This document shows, in pieces, positions 1 to 11,425 of a stretch of 64,000 bases of DNA. A model generated the notes under the pieces. The model was not told where the DNA came from and did no database searches. It saw only the letters and a list, made by a program, of their open reading frames with translations. Origin of the DNA: [Phialemoniopsis] sp. UDSM-2020 (lineage: Eukaryota > Ascomycota > Sordariomycetes > Thyridiales > Thyridiaceae); the NCBI GenBank assembly GCA_018873225.1, contig JAEILZ010000005.1:186001-250000 (forward strand), read 5' to 3'. The number at the start of each line of letters is the position of its first letter. Positions within the stretch are counted from its first letter, which is position 1. The position numbers and the translations under genes are program-made.

Positions 1-355
1 CGATACTCTGGGCGCTCGTATTGTCTACCACGATGACTTTGCCGGGTGCCGATGCGAGGTAGTTAATAACGAACGGAAGGTCGGGCAAGTCTGTGCCATT
101 CGTCTCGAGAGCGTTGAGGGCATCAGACATGTCGATAGCCTGATAGTCTGGATAGTAAAGGGCTTTGTCGATGATGGCAATGTAGCACAGACGGAGGCGA
201 CTGTAAGGTTCGGTCTTGGACATATCGGCGAGTTGCTGCACGAACTTGGATCCCACCCCTCCGGCGCCTAGCGAACCTGGTTAGTGTTTGCATAGAACAG
301 GTGTGTAGTGCGGCATACCAATGATGGCGATAAACAGCTGATCTCGTTGGCTCAT
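1..355 (-). CDS. Homoserine dehydrogenase-like protein, N-terminal part (cut by window edge)
   Basis: The start codon is at 355 and the N-terminus begins MSQRDQLFIAIIG. One 51-nt intron (268-318) joins in phase to give a Rossmann motif GAGGVG followed by KFVQQLADM. The visible part then runs through FVINYLASAPGKVIVVDNTS. That layout (N-terminal GxGxxG, then a strand ending in VDNTS) matches fungal Hom6-type homoserine dehydrogenase, which reduces aspartate semialdehyde to homoserine in Thr/Met synthesis. Only about the first 100 residues are present; the catalytic and substrate-binding part lies beyond position 1. It may be a paralogue rather than the housekeeping enzyme, because it is divergent from an aldehyde dehydrogenase 465 bp away. 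The family call is fairly secure, the exact role is not. Confidence 0.75.
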
Positions 356-819
356 TTTGGGCTTCTGATAGACTTCGATTGTATAAATTCTGCGTCTGTG
401 GGAGCTGCTTGAGTGACGGTGGTTGCTGAAAATCGGCGGTCGTGATATGATGAGGATTCGCCTGCTGTTGCGGGTTGTGGGTTATGGCCTGAAGTAATGG
501 TCGACAATATAGTTCCTGTTCATTAGAACGCAGCTAAGCATGAGTGTCCTGCCTGAGTAACAAATGTGTTATTCTTGACGGGACATGACAAAGCGTCCGA
601 TGACATACGTGCGCTACGGGTCCGGCTCCGGTGAGGAGAAGCGTGCAATGCCGAAGGGGCTAGCTGCCCCGATTACTACTCTGGCGATTACGGCTTCTGA
701 CACCCTGTGAATAGCTTATATAAAATGTACACACGAGGGTTTCTTCAGGTCTCGGGATTTGGACGGTTTTCTGGCCATCTTACTACTAGAGAAGATCTGT
801 TCGTTCGAAGCTCTTAAGT
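356..819. promoter_or_regulatory. Divergent promoter region, homoserine dehydrogenase-like / aldehyde dehydrogenase
   Basis: This 464-bp stretch separates two divergent starts. A TATA-like tract lies at about 716-724 (agcttatataaaat), roughly 100 bp upstream of the aldehyde dehydrogenase start. No ORF in it looks real. Confidence 0.4.
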
Positions 820-2540
820 ATGGCGCAAGATTTACCTTTCAAGGTCTGTTCTTCTACTTCAGACACCTGCTAGTTGCTCGAGGTAACTGAATGTTATTAT
901 CATAGCTAAATGACCCAAGCCTCTTACACGAGGCATCGCTCTTGAATGGCGAATGGGTCGGATCAAAGTCCGGAAAACGCATCGAAGTCGAAGGTACGCC
1001 TGTCTCCTTGAATACACTAAACATTTACATTTCCCTGTCCATTACCCCATCGCGGGCAGCACTAAGGAGTAGTTACTGACAGCCGCTACGCGGTCAAATA
1101 GACCCGGGTACCAAGAAGGTGTGGGCGACATGCCCGACAAATGAAATCGGCGACGTCGACCAATATGTCGAGACTTCCCAAGCAGCTTTCGAAAAGTACC
1201 GCCAGCTGAACCCCCGTGACCGCGCCAAGATCCTTCTGACATGGTATGACCTGATCCTCGAGGCCAAGGAGGACATCGCCACTCTAGTCACGTACGAGAC
1301 CGGCAAGCCCCTCGGCGAAGCGCGTGGTGAAGTGGACTACGCATCGGGATTCGCCTGGTGGTTCGCCGGCGAGGCCGAACGCGTCCGGGGCTCCGTGGCG
1401 CAGCCTTCAATATCCAACCGCCGCACCTACGTTATCAAGCAACCCATTGGCGTGAGCGTCGCGCTGGTCCCCTGGAACTTCCCGGTGGCCATGATCATCC
1501 GCAAGGTCGCTGCCGCATTGGCTGCAGGGTGCTCCATGATAGTCAAGCCATCGCCGGAGACGCCTCTCAGCATCATGGCATTGGCGGATCTCGCAATGCG
1601 CGCTGGGCTGCCTGCAGGTGTTCTGAATGTTATTACTACTGATAATGCTAACACCCCCGCCGTTAGCGAGCGTCTGTGCAAGCATGAGCTTGTACGCAAG
1701 GTGACGTTCACTGGCAGTACGACCGTAGGGAGTATCGTTGCGAAGCACTGTGCCGACGGTCTGAAGAAAGTCACCATGGAGCTTGGAGGCAACTGCCCCT
1801 TTATCATCTTTGATGATGGAGACCTGGAGCAGGCTGTTGCTGCCCTCATGATACTCAAGTGGAGAACGGCTGGTCAAGCATGTACCCACGCAAATCGCGT
1901 GTATGTTCAGAGTGGCGTCTTTGACAAGTTCAGCCAAATGATGGTGGAAGCCACGCAAAAGCTACAGGTCGGCCACGGCGCGGCGGCCGGCACTACCATG
2001 GGCCCCTTGACCACGGACCGGGGTGTCGACAAGGTGAAGAAGCACATTGAGGACGCGGTCAGCAAGGGCGGCAAGATCCTCTGTGGCGGCAAGCAGCCAA
2101 GCACAGACGGCTATTTTTTCGAGCCGACAATCATTACCGGGATGACGTCGGACATGCTTACCACTCGGGAAGAAATATTTGGACCACTCTTGGGACTGTA
2201 CAAGTTCGAAACCGAGGCGGAGGTTGTTCAGAAAGCCAATGCCACGTCGATGGGTCTTGCCTCGTATTTCTACACGAGGGATGTCAGCCGTAGCTGGAGG
2301 CTTCTGGAAAGCCTCGAAGCCGGTATGATTGGCATGAACACTGGTAAGCTCTTCCGGTTCTCTTCATCACTAGCAATTGTGACTGACTCTAGAGTAGGAA
2401 ACGCATCCTGTGCCGAATCAGCTTTTGGTGGTATCAAGATGTCCGGATACGGCAAGGAGGCGGGCAAAGATGTCGCAATCGAGGAGTATCTGATACAGAA
2501 GACGGGCACCTTGACTGTGGAGGATGCGCCGCATACGTAG
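820..2540 (+). CDS. Succinate-semialdehyde dehydrogenase-type aldehyde dehydrogenase
   Basis: NAD(P)-dependent aldehyde dehydrogenase of the SSADH (GabD/Uga2) group, which oxidises succinate semialdehyde or a related aldehyde acid. I model four exons, 820-843, 906-993, 1102-2343 and 2398-2540, giving 498 aa. Exon 1 is only 24 nt (MAQDLPFK); exon 2 supplies the usual N-terminal LNGEWVGSKSGK segment. The general-base Glu is E264 in MELGGN and the nucleophile is C298 in GQACTHAN, 34 residues apart as in the family. The last intron (2344-2397) is 54 nt, in frame and without a stop, so a naive translation carries 18 extra residues between GMNTG and NASCAES. Substrate is inferred from family only. 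The neighbours (P450, permease) suggest a role at the end of a catabolic route. Confidence 0.9.
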
Positions 2541-3262
2541 GACTTTCAAACATGACCAATTCAAGAAATTACACATGTGACCTATGGGGCCTCTCTCCCT
2601 CTGCCTTTTACACATGAACCTTGTCAATAGCCTTCGTTTTTCGGTGCTTCCAGTCCATACAGCAGAACAGATGAAACCGTGATTTAATTACACCTTCTCT
2701 TGAATGCCTCCAGGACAACGCAGGCAAGTGGGTGTCAGAAAGGTTGACGGTTTTGGATCAATCTCTACCCAAGCTACTAATAGATTGAATGAGCCTTGTA
2801 CTCTGAGGCAGTGGGATAATCTTGGGCACTGACTTAAGTATTGAGGTACATCGAGAAGGAAAACCGTCAACTAATCTGTCACACAATTGGCAGGATAGCC
2901 GTAAATGCACTTGCAGCTTGTAGATTCCGGGTGTTCCACATCTTTCCGTGCTGAGACGCTACTCCTGACTCCACTAAGGAGGCCGGGTGCGTGCCGTAAT
3001 CGTTCGCTTACGTGGGTTTCTCCGTAATCGGCAAGTGACACGGATCTGGGCGATGGGTACCGACAATCCGACGCACCGTTCCTAGCCCGCTTCCTTTGAC
3101 GAGCAAGACACTAGTAGCTGATACTTGTATTTGAGATGGTCAACCGGTATTCTTAGACACTCTCATTCAAGACACGGCGACGCGAAATGGTCTCAATCTA
3201 TCTCAACTTTTACTAGTTTAATTCTATTTTGATGTATGCATTATCTCATGATACAGCATAGC
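2541..3262. other. Convergent 3' intergenic region
   Basis: This 722-bp stretch lies between the 3' ends of the aldehyde dehydrogenase and the P450. It should hold both transcript ends. I see no gene, repeat or RNA in it. Confidence 0.5.
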
Positions 3263-5088
3263 TCACTTCAGGCCCAGGACCCGTTTTGTCCTGGAGATAT
3301 CCCGAGGAACAAGCCGGACAGTGCAGTTGCGTGGCGTCGCGACGAACGACTCCTTGTGGAGAAGTCCTTCCAGCGGGTCAAGAATGTGCACATCGCTCTC
3401 ACTTCCTGCCGCAGGTAAGATCTCAAAGTGTGCAACAAGCTGCAAGAATGCCGTATACAGTGCCTTGTGGGCCAGGTGGTTGGCGATGCACATGCGGCTG
3501 CCCATTCCGAAGGCGAACTGGTGTTGGTGCGTGGTGCCCTCTTGGAGCCAGCGCTCCGGCGCAAACGTGTTTGGGTTCGGGAAGACCTTAGCATCTATCG
3601 ACATGTCAGTATTTATACACAGAGCAACACGAGGGTCGAGCATACCTTGAGAACAGGCCCACCCGTTGAGGAACAACAAGGTCTTGGGCGGGATCAAAGC
3701 CCCGTTCCAGTTGGCGCCGACTTCATCTGAAGTGGCTCGAGGCAAGCCCAGTTTCAGCGAAGTGTAATACCGCCCGACCTCCTTGGTGAAGGCGTCGAGG
3801 TAATCAGCCTTGGAGTGTGACACATCGGGACTGCTGAGGAGGCTGCTGTCCGTCTGGATGATAGACTCGAACGCCTTGCGTTGGATGTCTTGCCTCTGAG
3901 AGAGCAAGAGCATCGCCCAAGCCACGGTCGGCTGGCTCGTGTCGGCTCCCGCCATCATGCTCAAGCTGACACTGAGGAGTTCACCCTCTGACAGGCTCTT
4001 GCTCTCTGGGTCCTTAAGGACGTTGCCTTGGATGCATGGCTTGTCGCTGCCGGTGGCAACTTCAGCTCGCAGGTTCTCCAGCAGCACCTTGTGATATCCG
4101 ACTCTGCGCTTGCCAATCTGTGCCATGTACTTGCCGTCTCCAATGCCAAGCCAGTCTGTAAAAGTCTTGATAGGTCGCAGCAGTGGAATGTAATTCTCAA
4201 AGTTGCCAGAAGTGTTTCGAAGGCGCGATATTTCGGTCTCGACGTGCACCATTTCCGCAAAGATGGTATCTCCGCGTAGCTGTTTGATATCCTCGACCCT
4301 GAATGGGACGTACTGTTAGTCGTCCAAGTTTGATTACACACAAGAATGTGGGCCATACCGGGTTCCATAGTTCAAAGTCAGAACCAAGTTCATGGCGTAC
4401 TTGCGCACGGGGTCACGGAAGTCGACGGTCCCGTCGGCACTCTGCTGCGACAATGCTAGCAAATCTGAAAGAAAGCTTCTGGACTCTGAGTTGATGATCT
4501 GTTTCATTCACGAGTCTTGATCAGCTTCTGCAACAATGAAATGAAAGACATATGTATGAATAAGCATACCGGCTGGTAGGAGTCGACTGCAACCCTGTTC
4601 ATGGCCGTAGCTCCGACTTTGCGACGTTGCTTGCAGCTGTCGCTCCATGGACTCGTCCCAATGCTGGTGATGGCTGATCCGCCTTGCACCTTGCCGTGAA
4701 GAACGTAGAAGAACGGGCGAGACTTGGTCGCCTCACGCTGACCCAGGAAGAGGGCTCGTGCCGCCTCGGAAGAGTTGACGACCACCGCGGTGCGCTCGCC
4801 CAACTGGACTTGGAAGACGTCGCCATACTTCTCTGACCACTGACGGTACACCTCTGCGTGAACCTTGCCCCGAAGCCAGGGCAAGCTGCCGACAAGGGGT
4901 AGCCCCCGGGGACCAGGAAGGTTTGGTATCCTGGCAGAGTACCGGGTGATTTCGCTTTTCACTACATAGAGAATAAAGGCAAAAATTGAGAAACCCAGAG
5001 CGTAGTAGATCAAGCTCTCAGAAGATAATGTTGAAGGTAACAGGCCTGAACGACCTTTGAGGCCCGTGTTGCTCAGTGATGGTGCCAT
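3263..5088 (-). CDS. Cytochrome P450, CYP504-like (phenylacetate hydroxylase type)
   Basis: Haem-thiolate monooxygenase with an N-terminal membrane anchor (LIYYALGFSIFAFILYVV) followed by a Pro-rich hinge (PNLPGPRG). I model four exons on the minus strand: 4570-5088, 4359-4498, 3646-4298 and 3263-3594, giving 547 aa. The I-helix motif AGADTS, the ExxR motif EVGR and the haem loop FGMGSRMC with its Cys ligand are all present. GMGSRMC and the sequence after it resemble CYP504 enzymes, which in Aspergillus hydroxylate phenylacetate (phacA) or 3-hydroxyphenylacetate (phacB). An upstream in-frame ATG at 5208 would add 40 residues and a second hydrophobic stretch; I prefer 5088 because one anchor is usual. 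The divergent neighbour is an organic-anion-type permease. The substrate is not proven. Confidence 0.88.
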
Positions 5089-5882
5089 ATTGTCGCTGAT
5101 CTGAAGTGATGCCACAGCTGCCAGGGTTGCAGCGAAGACAAAACTTGGAGAAATTATGTGGCTTATCAATTCTCCTCCCTCGAGTACATTGCGCGAGGCA
5201 GTTTCCACAGCCCCATCCTGTCTAGATCAAGAATGATCGAGTCCTCATCAATTAGTAAAACCTCGAACGATCAGGAAGAGCCCCGTTCCCCAGCTTCGGG
5301 AAAGGCATGTAAGTGGAAACACTCGTTAAAACCGAATATTCCCGTATTGAGTTGTGTGCTAGGCAGTTCTTGGGAGCATTGTTGTGCCTGGCAGGCGATG
5401 GTGTGCTTCGAGCCAATATTGTGCGTCAATTGCATCATCCTGGGCTAAACTACGTGAACATCTGGAACCTGTAAACCACCCAGTCTTCCGACTCAACTTG
5501 TAATAGCTCTTGAGATAGCTTCACTTGGTTTGCCACGGCCAAGATGTCTAGGAATTCCTTATCCACACTTCTCCCTTGCAAGACCACATGGGCAGCATGC
5601 CGCCAGTGGAGGAGGCATGGCAAGGGTGATGATAGCGTTCTTGGACGATCTACCTACGTGAATGTGCTACCAGGACTGTGGCACGCCGAAGCCACCCTTG
5701 CACTTCCTTGTCGCTCTGTCGCAGAATTTGCCGACCACTTTTTTCTATAATAGGATCGGCACCCAGAGGGTTTCCGGATCGAGAAGCAGTCAGCAATCCC
5801 GCCTAAGCCATTGTTGCAGATTGAATCACTACTTTTCAAAGCAGTCCTCTCACGCTGTTTCTCTTCAGCATCTGTCAACACC
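5089..5882. promoter_or_regulatory. Divergent promoter region, P450 / MFS permease
   Basis: This 794-bp stretch is bounded by two divergent starts. A TATA-like sequence (tataata) lies at 5746-5752, about 135 bp upstream of the permease ATG. If the P450 starts at 5208, the region is 674 bp. No convincing ORF is inside. Confidence 0.45.
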
Positions 5883-7541
5883 ATGGCAATCTTCGGCTCG
5901 GACAAGAGTGCCGCACGCGGCCAGGATACGGAGTTGAGTGACACTAGCTCGGCCGTACAGCTTGATGAAGCTGCCGTCCGCCGTCTTGTCCGCAAGACGG
6001 ACCTGATTCTGATGCCGGCTCTTGGTCAGTATTGCCATGCGACGAATACACCAATAAAGTCGTATTGACGTTTAACAGTGCTCTCGTATTATACACACAC
6101 ACTTGATCGGGCCAACCTCGGAAATGCAAAGACGGCCGGCATCGAGGCCGATCTAGGCATGGTCGGCAACCAGTACAGTCTTGTCCTTGTTGCCTTCTAC
6201 ATCACCTATTCAGTGATGACCATCCCCTGGACTGTTGCTGCAAAACGTTTCAGTCCGGCCGTTGTCATGCCCATCCTCATTGCTGGATGGGGTATCTGCA
6301 CCCTTGGCAGCGTCGGCGTCAAGTAAGTCTGCCATGTAACTTGCGACCTTATACCACGCAACAACTGACCAAGCATCTCGTTATAGAACCTTTGGACAGC
6401 TCTTGGCTTGCAGAACCCTCATGGGCGTGTTCGAGGCAGCGTTCCTTCCTTGCGCTGTCTACTACTGCTCCCTGTTCTACACTCGTCGTGAGCTAGGTTT
6501 CCGGACTGCAATCTTCTACCAGATGGGTGTCATTGCAGTAAGTCTCCTGCACCCGATCTGCTGTGTGAAACCTGATCTAACGTATTGGACCAGTCAGCCA
6601 CCAGCGGTTTGATCTCTTGGAGTGTCTTCCAGTGGAACAAGGAACTGAAGGTTCGTCATGCTCAAGAGCCACTATGAGATCCGCACGCTAATATACCTTA
6701 GGGGTGGCAATACCTCTTCATCATCGAGGGTGTCATCACAGTTGGCATGGCCGTCTTCCTCGCCATCGTTCTGCCCAGCAGCCCTGCATCTTGCCGCTGG
6801 TTCTCAAAGGAAGAGAAGGCACTGGCTCAGGCTCGACTTGAGCTGGACTCGCAGGACAAGCACTCGACAATCACCCTGGCCGACGTGGGTGCGCAACTCC
6901 GGCATGGCCCCTCCTGGGTCTTTACCGTAATGGCATTCTGCCACGGTGTAGGCTTTGCCAGCAGTTCCAACTTCTTGCCCGTCATCATCAAGCGACTCAC
7001 TAAGGACACGGTCAAGGCCAATCTCTACACTATCGGCCCCAACCTGGAGGCATCCGTCGCTCTGTTGTCGGCGAGCTACCTTTCCGACCGCTTTGGACAG
7101 CGTGCCCTCTTCTCCTGCGGCCCTCTTGCTGTGTCACTAATCGGCTTCGTTCTCCTTGGCTCGCTCGATCTGGTGAACCTCGTTGAGGTCGGCTACTTCC
7201 TGACTTTCCTGCTCACCTTTGGCGTCTTCACTCCCGGCCTCATTACCCCTGTGTGGCTGTCGTCAAACATCCCCACCACTAGCGGTAGAGCCGTGTCGCT
7301 GGGTATGAGTTATCTGGGTCAGAACCTGGCTGGTATCGTGTCTTCGCTTGTCTTCCGGAACCAAGACGCTCCCGTGTATCGGCCTGCTCTGATCACTGCT
7401 GCCGTCTGCCAGGCCGGTTACCTTGTGCTGGCAATGATTCTACGGCAGTATTACGTGCGTATTAACAAGAAGGTGGACCGCGGAGAAATCCCGCACGTTG
7501 AGGGCATGGAGAAGAACCCTAGCTACCGCTACGCAATCTGA
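5883..7541 (+). CDS. MFS transporter, anion:cation symporter (Dal5/Tna1-like) family
   Basis: Plasma-membrane permease of the major facilitator superfamily. I model five exons, 5883-6024, 6079-6322, 6387-6537, 6594-6650 and 6702-7541, giving 477 aa with about 12 hydrophobic segments. The first membrane helix is followed by LDRANLGNAKTAGIEADLG, a hallmark of the ACS group (allantoate, nicotinate, pantothenate and other carboxylates). The loop RTLMGVFEAAFLP and the central loop WFSKEEKALAQARLE also fit. The short fourth exon (57 nt) encodes SATSGLISWSVFQWNKELK. It is divergent from the CYP504-like P450, so uptake of an acid substrate for that enzyme is a reasonable inference. The true substrate is unknown. 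Confidence 0.9.
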
Positions 7542-8128
7542 TCGCGTGTTGTTAGAGTGGATAGAGGCGAAGGATCTCGTAGGAAAATCGGGATCTGGCA
7601 TTCCGAGATAGTGTGAATGGGGAAGAATAGACTAGAATCTAGAATTTAAGATGTTTCCAGTGGCTGCGACTAAGACCAGAATGTGCCGCGCACCTCGCCC
7701 ATGCATGACCGATCTAGAACATCCGACGCGTGCTTCGAGATGCTACCCCGATTCAGTGACAGGCCGGGTTGAGTGAAACAGAAGTGTGATTGCTGGGAAT
7801 ACCTGACGATTTCAGGCTTATTCCCACTGCCAAGCCGCAAAGTCCACATGGCTTTGTTGACATTTGGCGCTATGTAAGGCATTTTGGTGATAGTCGATAT
7901 CACAACTAAAGGCTCCAGAATCACGCAATCTCACCAAGTGAGAAGTGGCAGGCTAACTCCGTTCTGGAAATAAATGCCCCGCGTAGTGTATGGCATCAAC
8001 GCGACTAACAGCTGGAGCTTGGCGAACTTTTTTTCCTGTCAAAAAACTTTGGCATTGGAAGTTCCCTTGTTTCTGAAGAGTTCCGTTCCATTACGAGGTT
8101 TGAGCGAGCATCAGCGTCAGGTTGGAAG
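7542..8128. other. Intergenic region between MFS permease and dipeptidase
   Basis: This 587-bp region contains the permease 3' end and the dipeptidase promoter. Short ORFs on both strands look random. I see no repeat or RNA gene. Confidence 0.45.
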
Positions 8129-9681
8129 ATGGCAGACATCCACTCCCCAAGCGCTGATCGACGGGATCACGTCACCTCGGCGTCAGACTCAGACATCAAT
8201 GACCGCGCGCTCGTTGTCCAGTCGCAAGCTGCAGGCGCTGGTGGACGCGCATGGTACCGGTATCCGTTGCTCGCTGCGGGAGTCGCCCTCTTCCTCAGCC
8301 CGCTCACGTTCTTCTGGCCAGGTGAAGGACCAGTAGACCCGACAAACTACGCGGAGCGAACAAGAAGAGTTCTAAAGACAACGCCGTAAGTTTTACTACA
8401 ACAATTTATCTCGGTATCACTGACAGGTCATTCACCAGCTTGATTGACGGTCATAACGATCTACCATGGCAGCTCAGGCTCGAGCTTCACAATCGCATAT
8501 ACGATGGGAAGGTAGACCTGAAGAAGAAGCTTCTAGGCCACACAGACCTTGTCAGAATGCGACAAGGAATGGTTGGTGGCCAGTTCTGGAGCGTGTATGT
8601 TGACTGCGACGTCAACCAGAAGCATTTTGAGGATCCTTCGGTATGGCATTTCGCAACACTCTGATAATTGACACTGCTAACCCTTTTATAGTGGATTGTG
8701 AGAGACACACTCGAGCAGATCGATGTCACGCGCCGGTTCATCAACGAGCATCCCAATGATCTCCAGTACTGCGACACTGCCGCATGCGCCCGCAGCGCCT
8801 TCAAGGCTGGCCGCATCTCCAGCATGATTGGTATCGAGGGTGCGCACCAGGTTGGTGGAAGCATTGGCAGTATTCGCCAGGTGTACAACCTGGGTGCTCG
8901 CTATATCACTCTGACGCACAACTGCGACAACGCCTTTGCGACCTCGACATCGACTGTGGCCGCTGGTGGCCAGGATGATGGTCTGACCAAGCTCGGCGAG
9001 GAGGCTGTTAGGGAGATGAACCGCCTGGGCATGATGGTTGACCTTTCCCATGTGTCCCACAAGACGATGCGCGATGTTCTCAGCATAGCGAGAGCGCCCG
9101 TCATCTTCTCCCACTCCGGCGCATACAGTGTCGAGCCTCATCTCCGCCACGTTCCCGATGACGTGCTGCGTTCGGTAAAGCAGAACGGGGGCATTGTCAT
9201 GGCCGTCTTCGTCAACCGCTTCCTTAATATGAAGGACCCAGACTCGGCAACCATCCACGATGTTGTGGAGCACATCCTGCGCATTGCCGAAGTCTGCGGA
9301 TGGGAGTGTGTCGGCATTGGCAGTGACTTCTCAGGAACTCCCTACGTCCCTATCGGATTGGAGGATGTTTCCAAGTTCCCAGCACTGATAGAGCTGCTCA
9401 TGGAGCGTGGCGTTACTGATGACCAGATCCGGCTGCTGGCTGGAGAGAATATCCTGCGAGTCTGGTCGAATATTGAGCAGAGAGCTAAGGAGATCCAGGC
9501 TACTGGCGAGAAGCCGAGCGAGGCCGAGTACGAAGGTCGGAAGTGGCACAAGGGACTGAAGAACTCGCCATGGATGCTGAGGCGGAGCCGTGAAGAGATT
9601 ACCGACTTTGGTGATGGCGACTACCATCAGTTCAGTGTAGACAGCCAGGGGAAGCACAAAGGCGCTGTGAAGAACGTCTAG
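8129..9681 (+). CDS. Membrane dipeptidase (renal dipeptidase family, M19)
   Basis: Zinc dipeptidase that splits dipeptides, in some fungi also conjugates with Cys-Gly bonds. I model three exons, 8129-8385, 8439-8640 and 8692-9681, giving 482 aa. Residues about 42-62 ([20 protein letters not shown]) form a single membrane anchor after a polar N-terminus, so it is probably a type II membrane protein. Metal ligands are visible: H91 and D93 in DGHNDLP, Glu in GIEGAHQ, and His in DLSHVS and FSHSGA. The tail after GENILRVW is longer than in bacterial members. Members of this family also occur in fungal epipolythiodioxopiperazine clusters, but nothing else here supports that pathway. Confidence 0.92.
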
Positions 9682-9877
9682 TTCAAAGTGCACATAGACA
9701 GAGATAAGAACGAACTTACTCGAACCCGGGTACCCTGATGTGTCCAGGTCAAGACCTAGATTTGATTTCGGTCGGGTTCTCTACGCCTTTTGCGAATTGC
9801 AACTACCCTGTAGTATCGATTGTATAATCTAGTATGCTTAGAGGCTGAACAACAAACCAATCATGCAAGACTTTCCG

Positions 9878-10519
9878 CTACGGCACTATCAAAGCCAGGG
9901 CCATGCTTCCCAAGGTCAGTGCCCATCCCATCTTCCCCAGCTCTAGACCCGGTGCCGCGCTACGGATCTTCTTATTCAGCACATCAAAGTCGATCCATTC
10001 GCACCTTGCGCCATACTGATCCCACGTCTTGGCGGCTTTCGCAGTGTCGTTCAGCTTATCATATTCCTCCTTTGCGACCCTCGCAACACACTCCCCATAG
10101 TTCTTGGCCGTAGTCTCATTGTTGGTGTAGCAGAACGTCATTCGGCAATTGTATTCAGCTCGGTAAATCGTGTCCCATTCTCCATTACCCGAGCCACTGG
10201 ACGGGCAACACTGGTGGAATAGATCTGCTTCGTTTCCGAAGCTCCCGCCGATATATGGGAGCGTGCTGTTGAGAGGAACGACGGTCGTTTGGTATCCGCC
10301 AAGCGTGAGGCATGCTATGGAAATATTCCAATCTGGCATTGGTCGCCCACAAAAAGTGCGCTGATGGTCCCAGTGCCATTGCACCCTCTACTTCGAGTGA
10401 GCATCGTCAATGCTTAGCTTTGTGTGCGTAGAGACGGGAGTGACACTGGGCCTTGATCTACCTACTTCATTCAGCGGTGCACCCGAGCCGGTGAAGTTGG
10501 GCTTGAAGATCTCGTCCAT
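9878..10519 (-). CDS. Small Cys-rich protein with hydrophobic C-terminus, unknown function
   Basis: I do not recognise this family. Two exons, 10466-10519 and 9878-10387 with a 78-nt intron, give 187 aa. The protein is rich in Cys, Trp and NxS/T sites (FCGRP, FHQCCPSSG, CRMTFCYTNNETT). It ends in a hydrophobic stretch (MGWALTLGSMALALIVP) preceded by small residues, as in GPI-anchored or tail-anchored proteins. No N-terminal signal peptide is visible in the first exon (MDEIFKPNFTGSG), so either an upstream exon is missed or the protein is not secreted classically. The first exon is supported by a clean phase-0 join to RVQWHWDHQ. It shares a promoter region with the dienelactone hydrolase. Confidence 0.6.
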
Positions 10520-11425
10520 GGCGAATGATCAAAATTGGTGTATATAAGATGCGTCAGGGTTCGCACTTCGCAGCGACATTCGGAACGAGTTGTCAAGGGG
10601 TCCACGCGATCCGATTAGCCCGGGATAGGCGGGGATCTTTGCATTTATATCGGCCTATTTTGGCTTGCTCTGAACATCTGCCAGGCATTGAATCGTTCGT
10701 CGAAGCTGTCTGACCATGACGCCATAAGTCGAGGTTGGTCGACTTGGCATTCATCTTTTGAGCGACAGAATTATTGCCCCATACGGCTTCAGCCGCTCTC
10801 ACCAGCCTCCATTCTGCTTAGCGGACATGAGCCTCACCTGATAAACTTGTGGGACATGGACAGCACGAAATCAAATTCTGGTTAAGCTTAGAATCTGGCA
10901 GGCAGGTACTGACGTACAGCCAAGGGTCAGCTAGGGCATAGGGCAGCGATCTGGCAAAACAGTCATGCGCCATTCGTGGAGTGGCGCGCAAAGCGAGGGG
11001 CTTCAATGTCTTCGTTCTGATCAAAACTGTGCATCTTATCAGATTGCGCGTCAAGTCCAAATCGGCAGTCTTCGACGACTGGACCCACAAAAGCTACACG
11101 CTGGCTTCTGTCACCAGACAATTCCGCGGAAGCCGGGGGAGGCGTTCCGGGGACTACGGTATCGCTCCCTAGAGGGAAGATTTTGGAACTTACTGCTTCG
11201 AATGGTGTTCCTTTCCATCTCCAAACACGGAAATCGATTCGAGTATTCCATGGATTGAGTCGTCAGCACCAGACGCGTGAGATGCTACGTCAGCCGGTTC
11301 ATTGCGGGGTCAGAAGCCGAAGGATGAGCTATATTCTGCTTACGCCTAGAAAAGGACTCATATTGAGAATATGCTTAGATTTAAACCTCTTACATACCGT
11401 CATCCACTCTGCATCTCTCATCACT
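10520..11425. promoter_or_regulatory. Divergent intergenic region upstream of the dienelactone hydrolase
   Basis: This 906-bp stretch lies between two divergent starts. A TATA-like tract (tatata) is at about 10541-10547, very close to the minus-strand start. Short ORFs on both strands have no recognisable content. Confidence 0.4.

Noticed and set aside
8129..9681. Dipeptidase as sign of an epipolythiodioxopiperazine cluster
   Set aside because: No non-ribosomal peptide synthetase, thioredoxin-like oxidase or C-S lyase lies nearby, so it is treated as an ordinary membrane dipeptidase.
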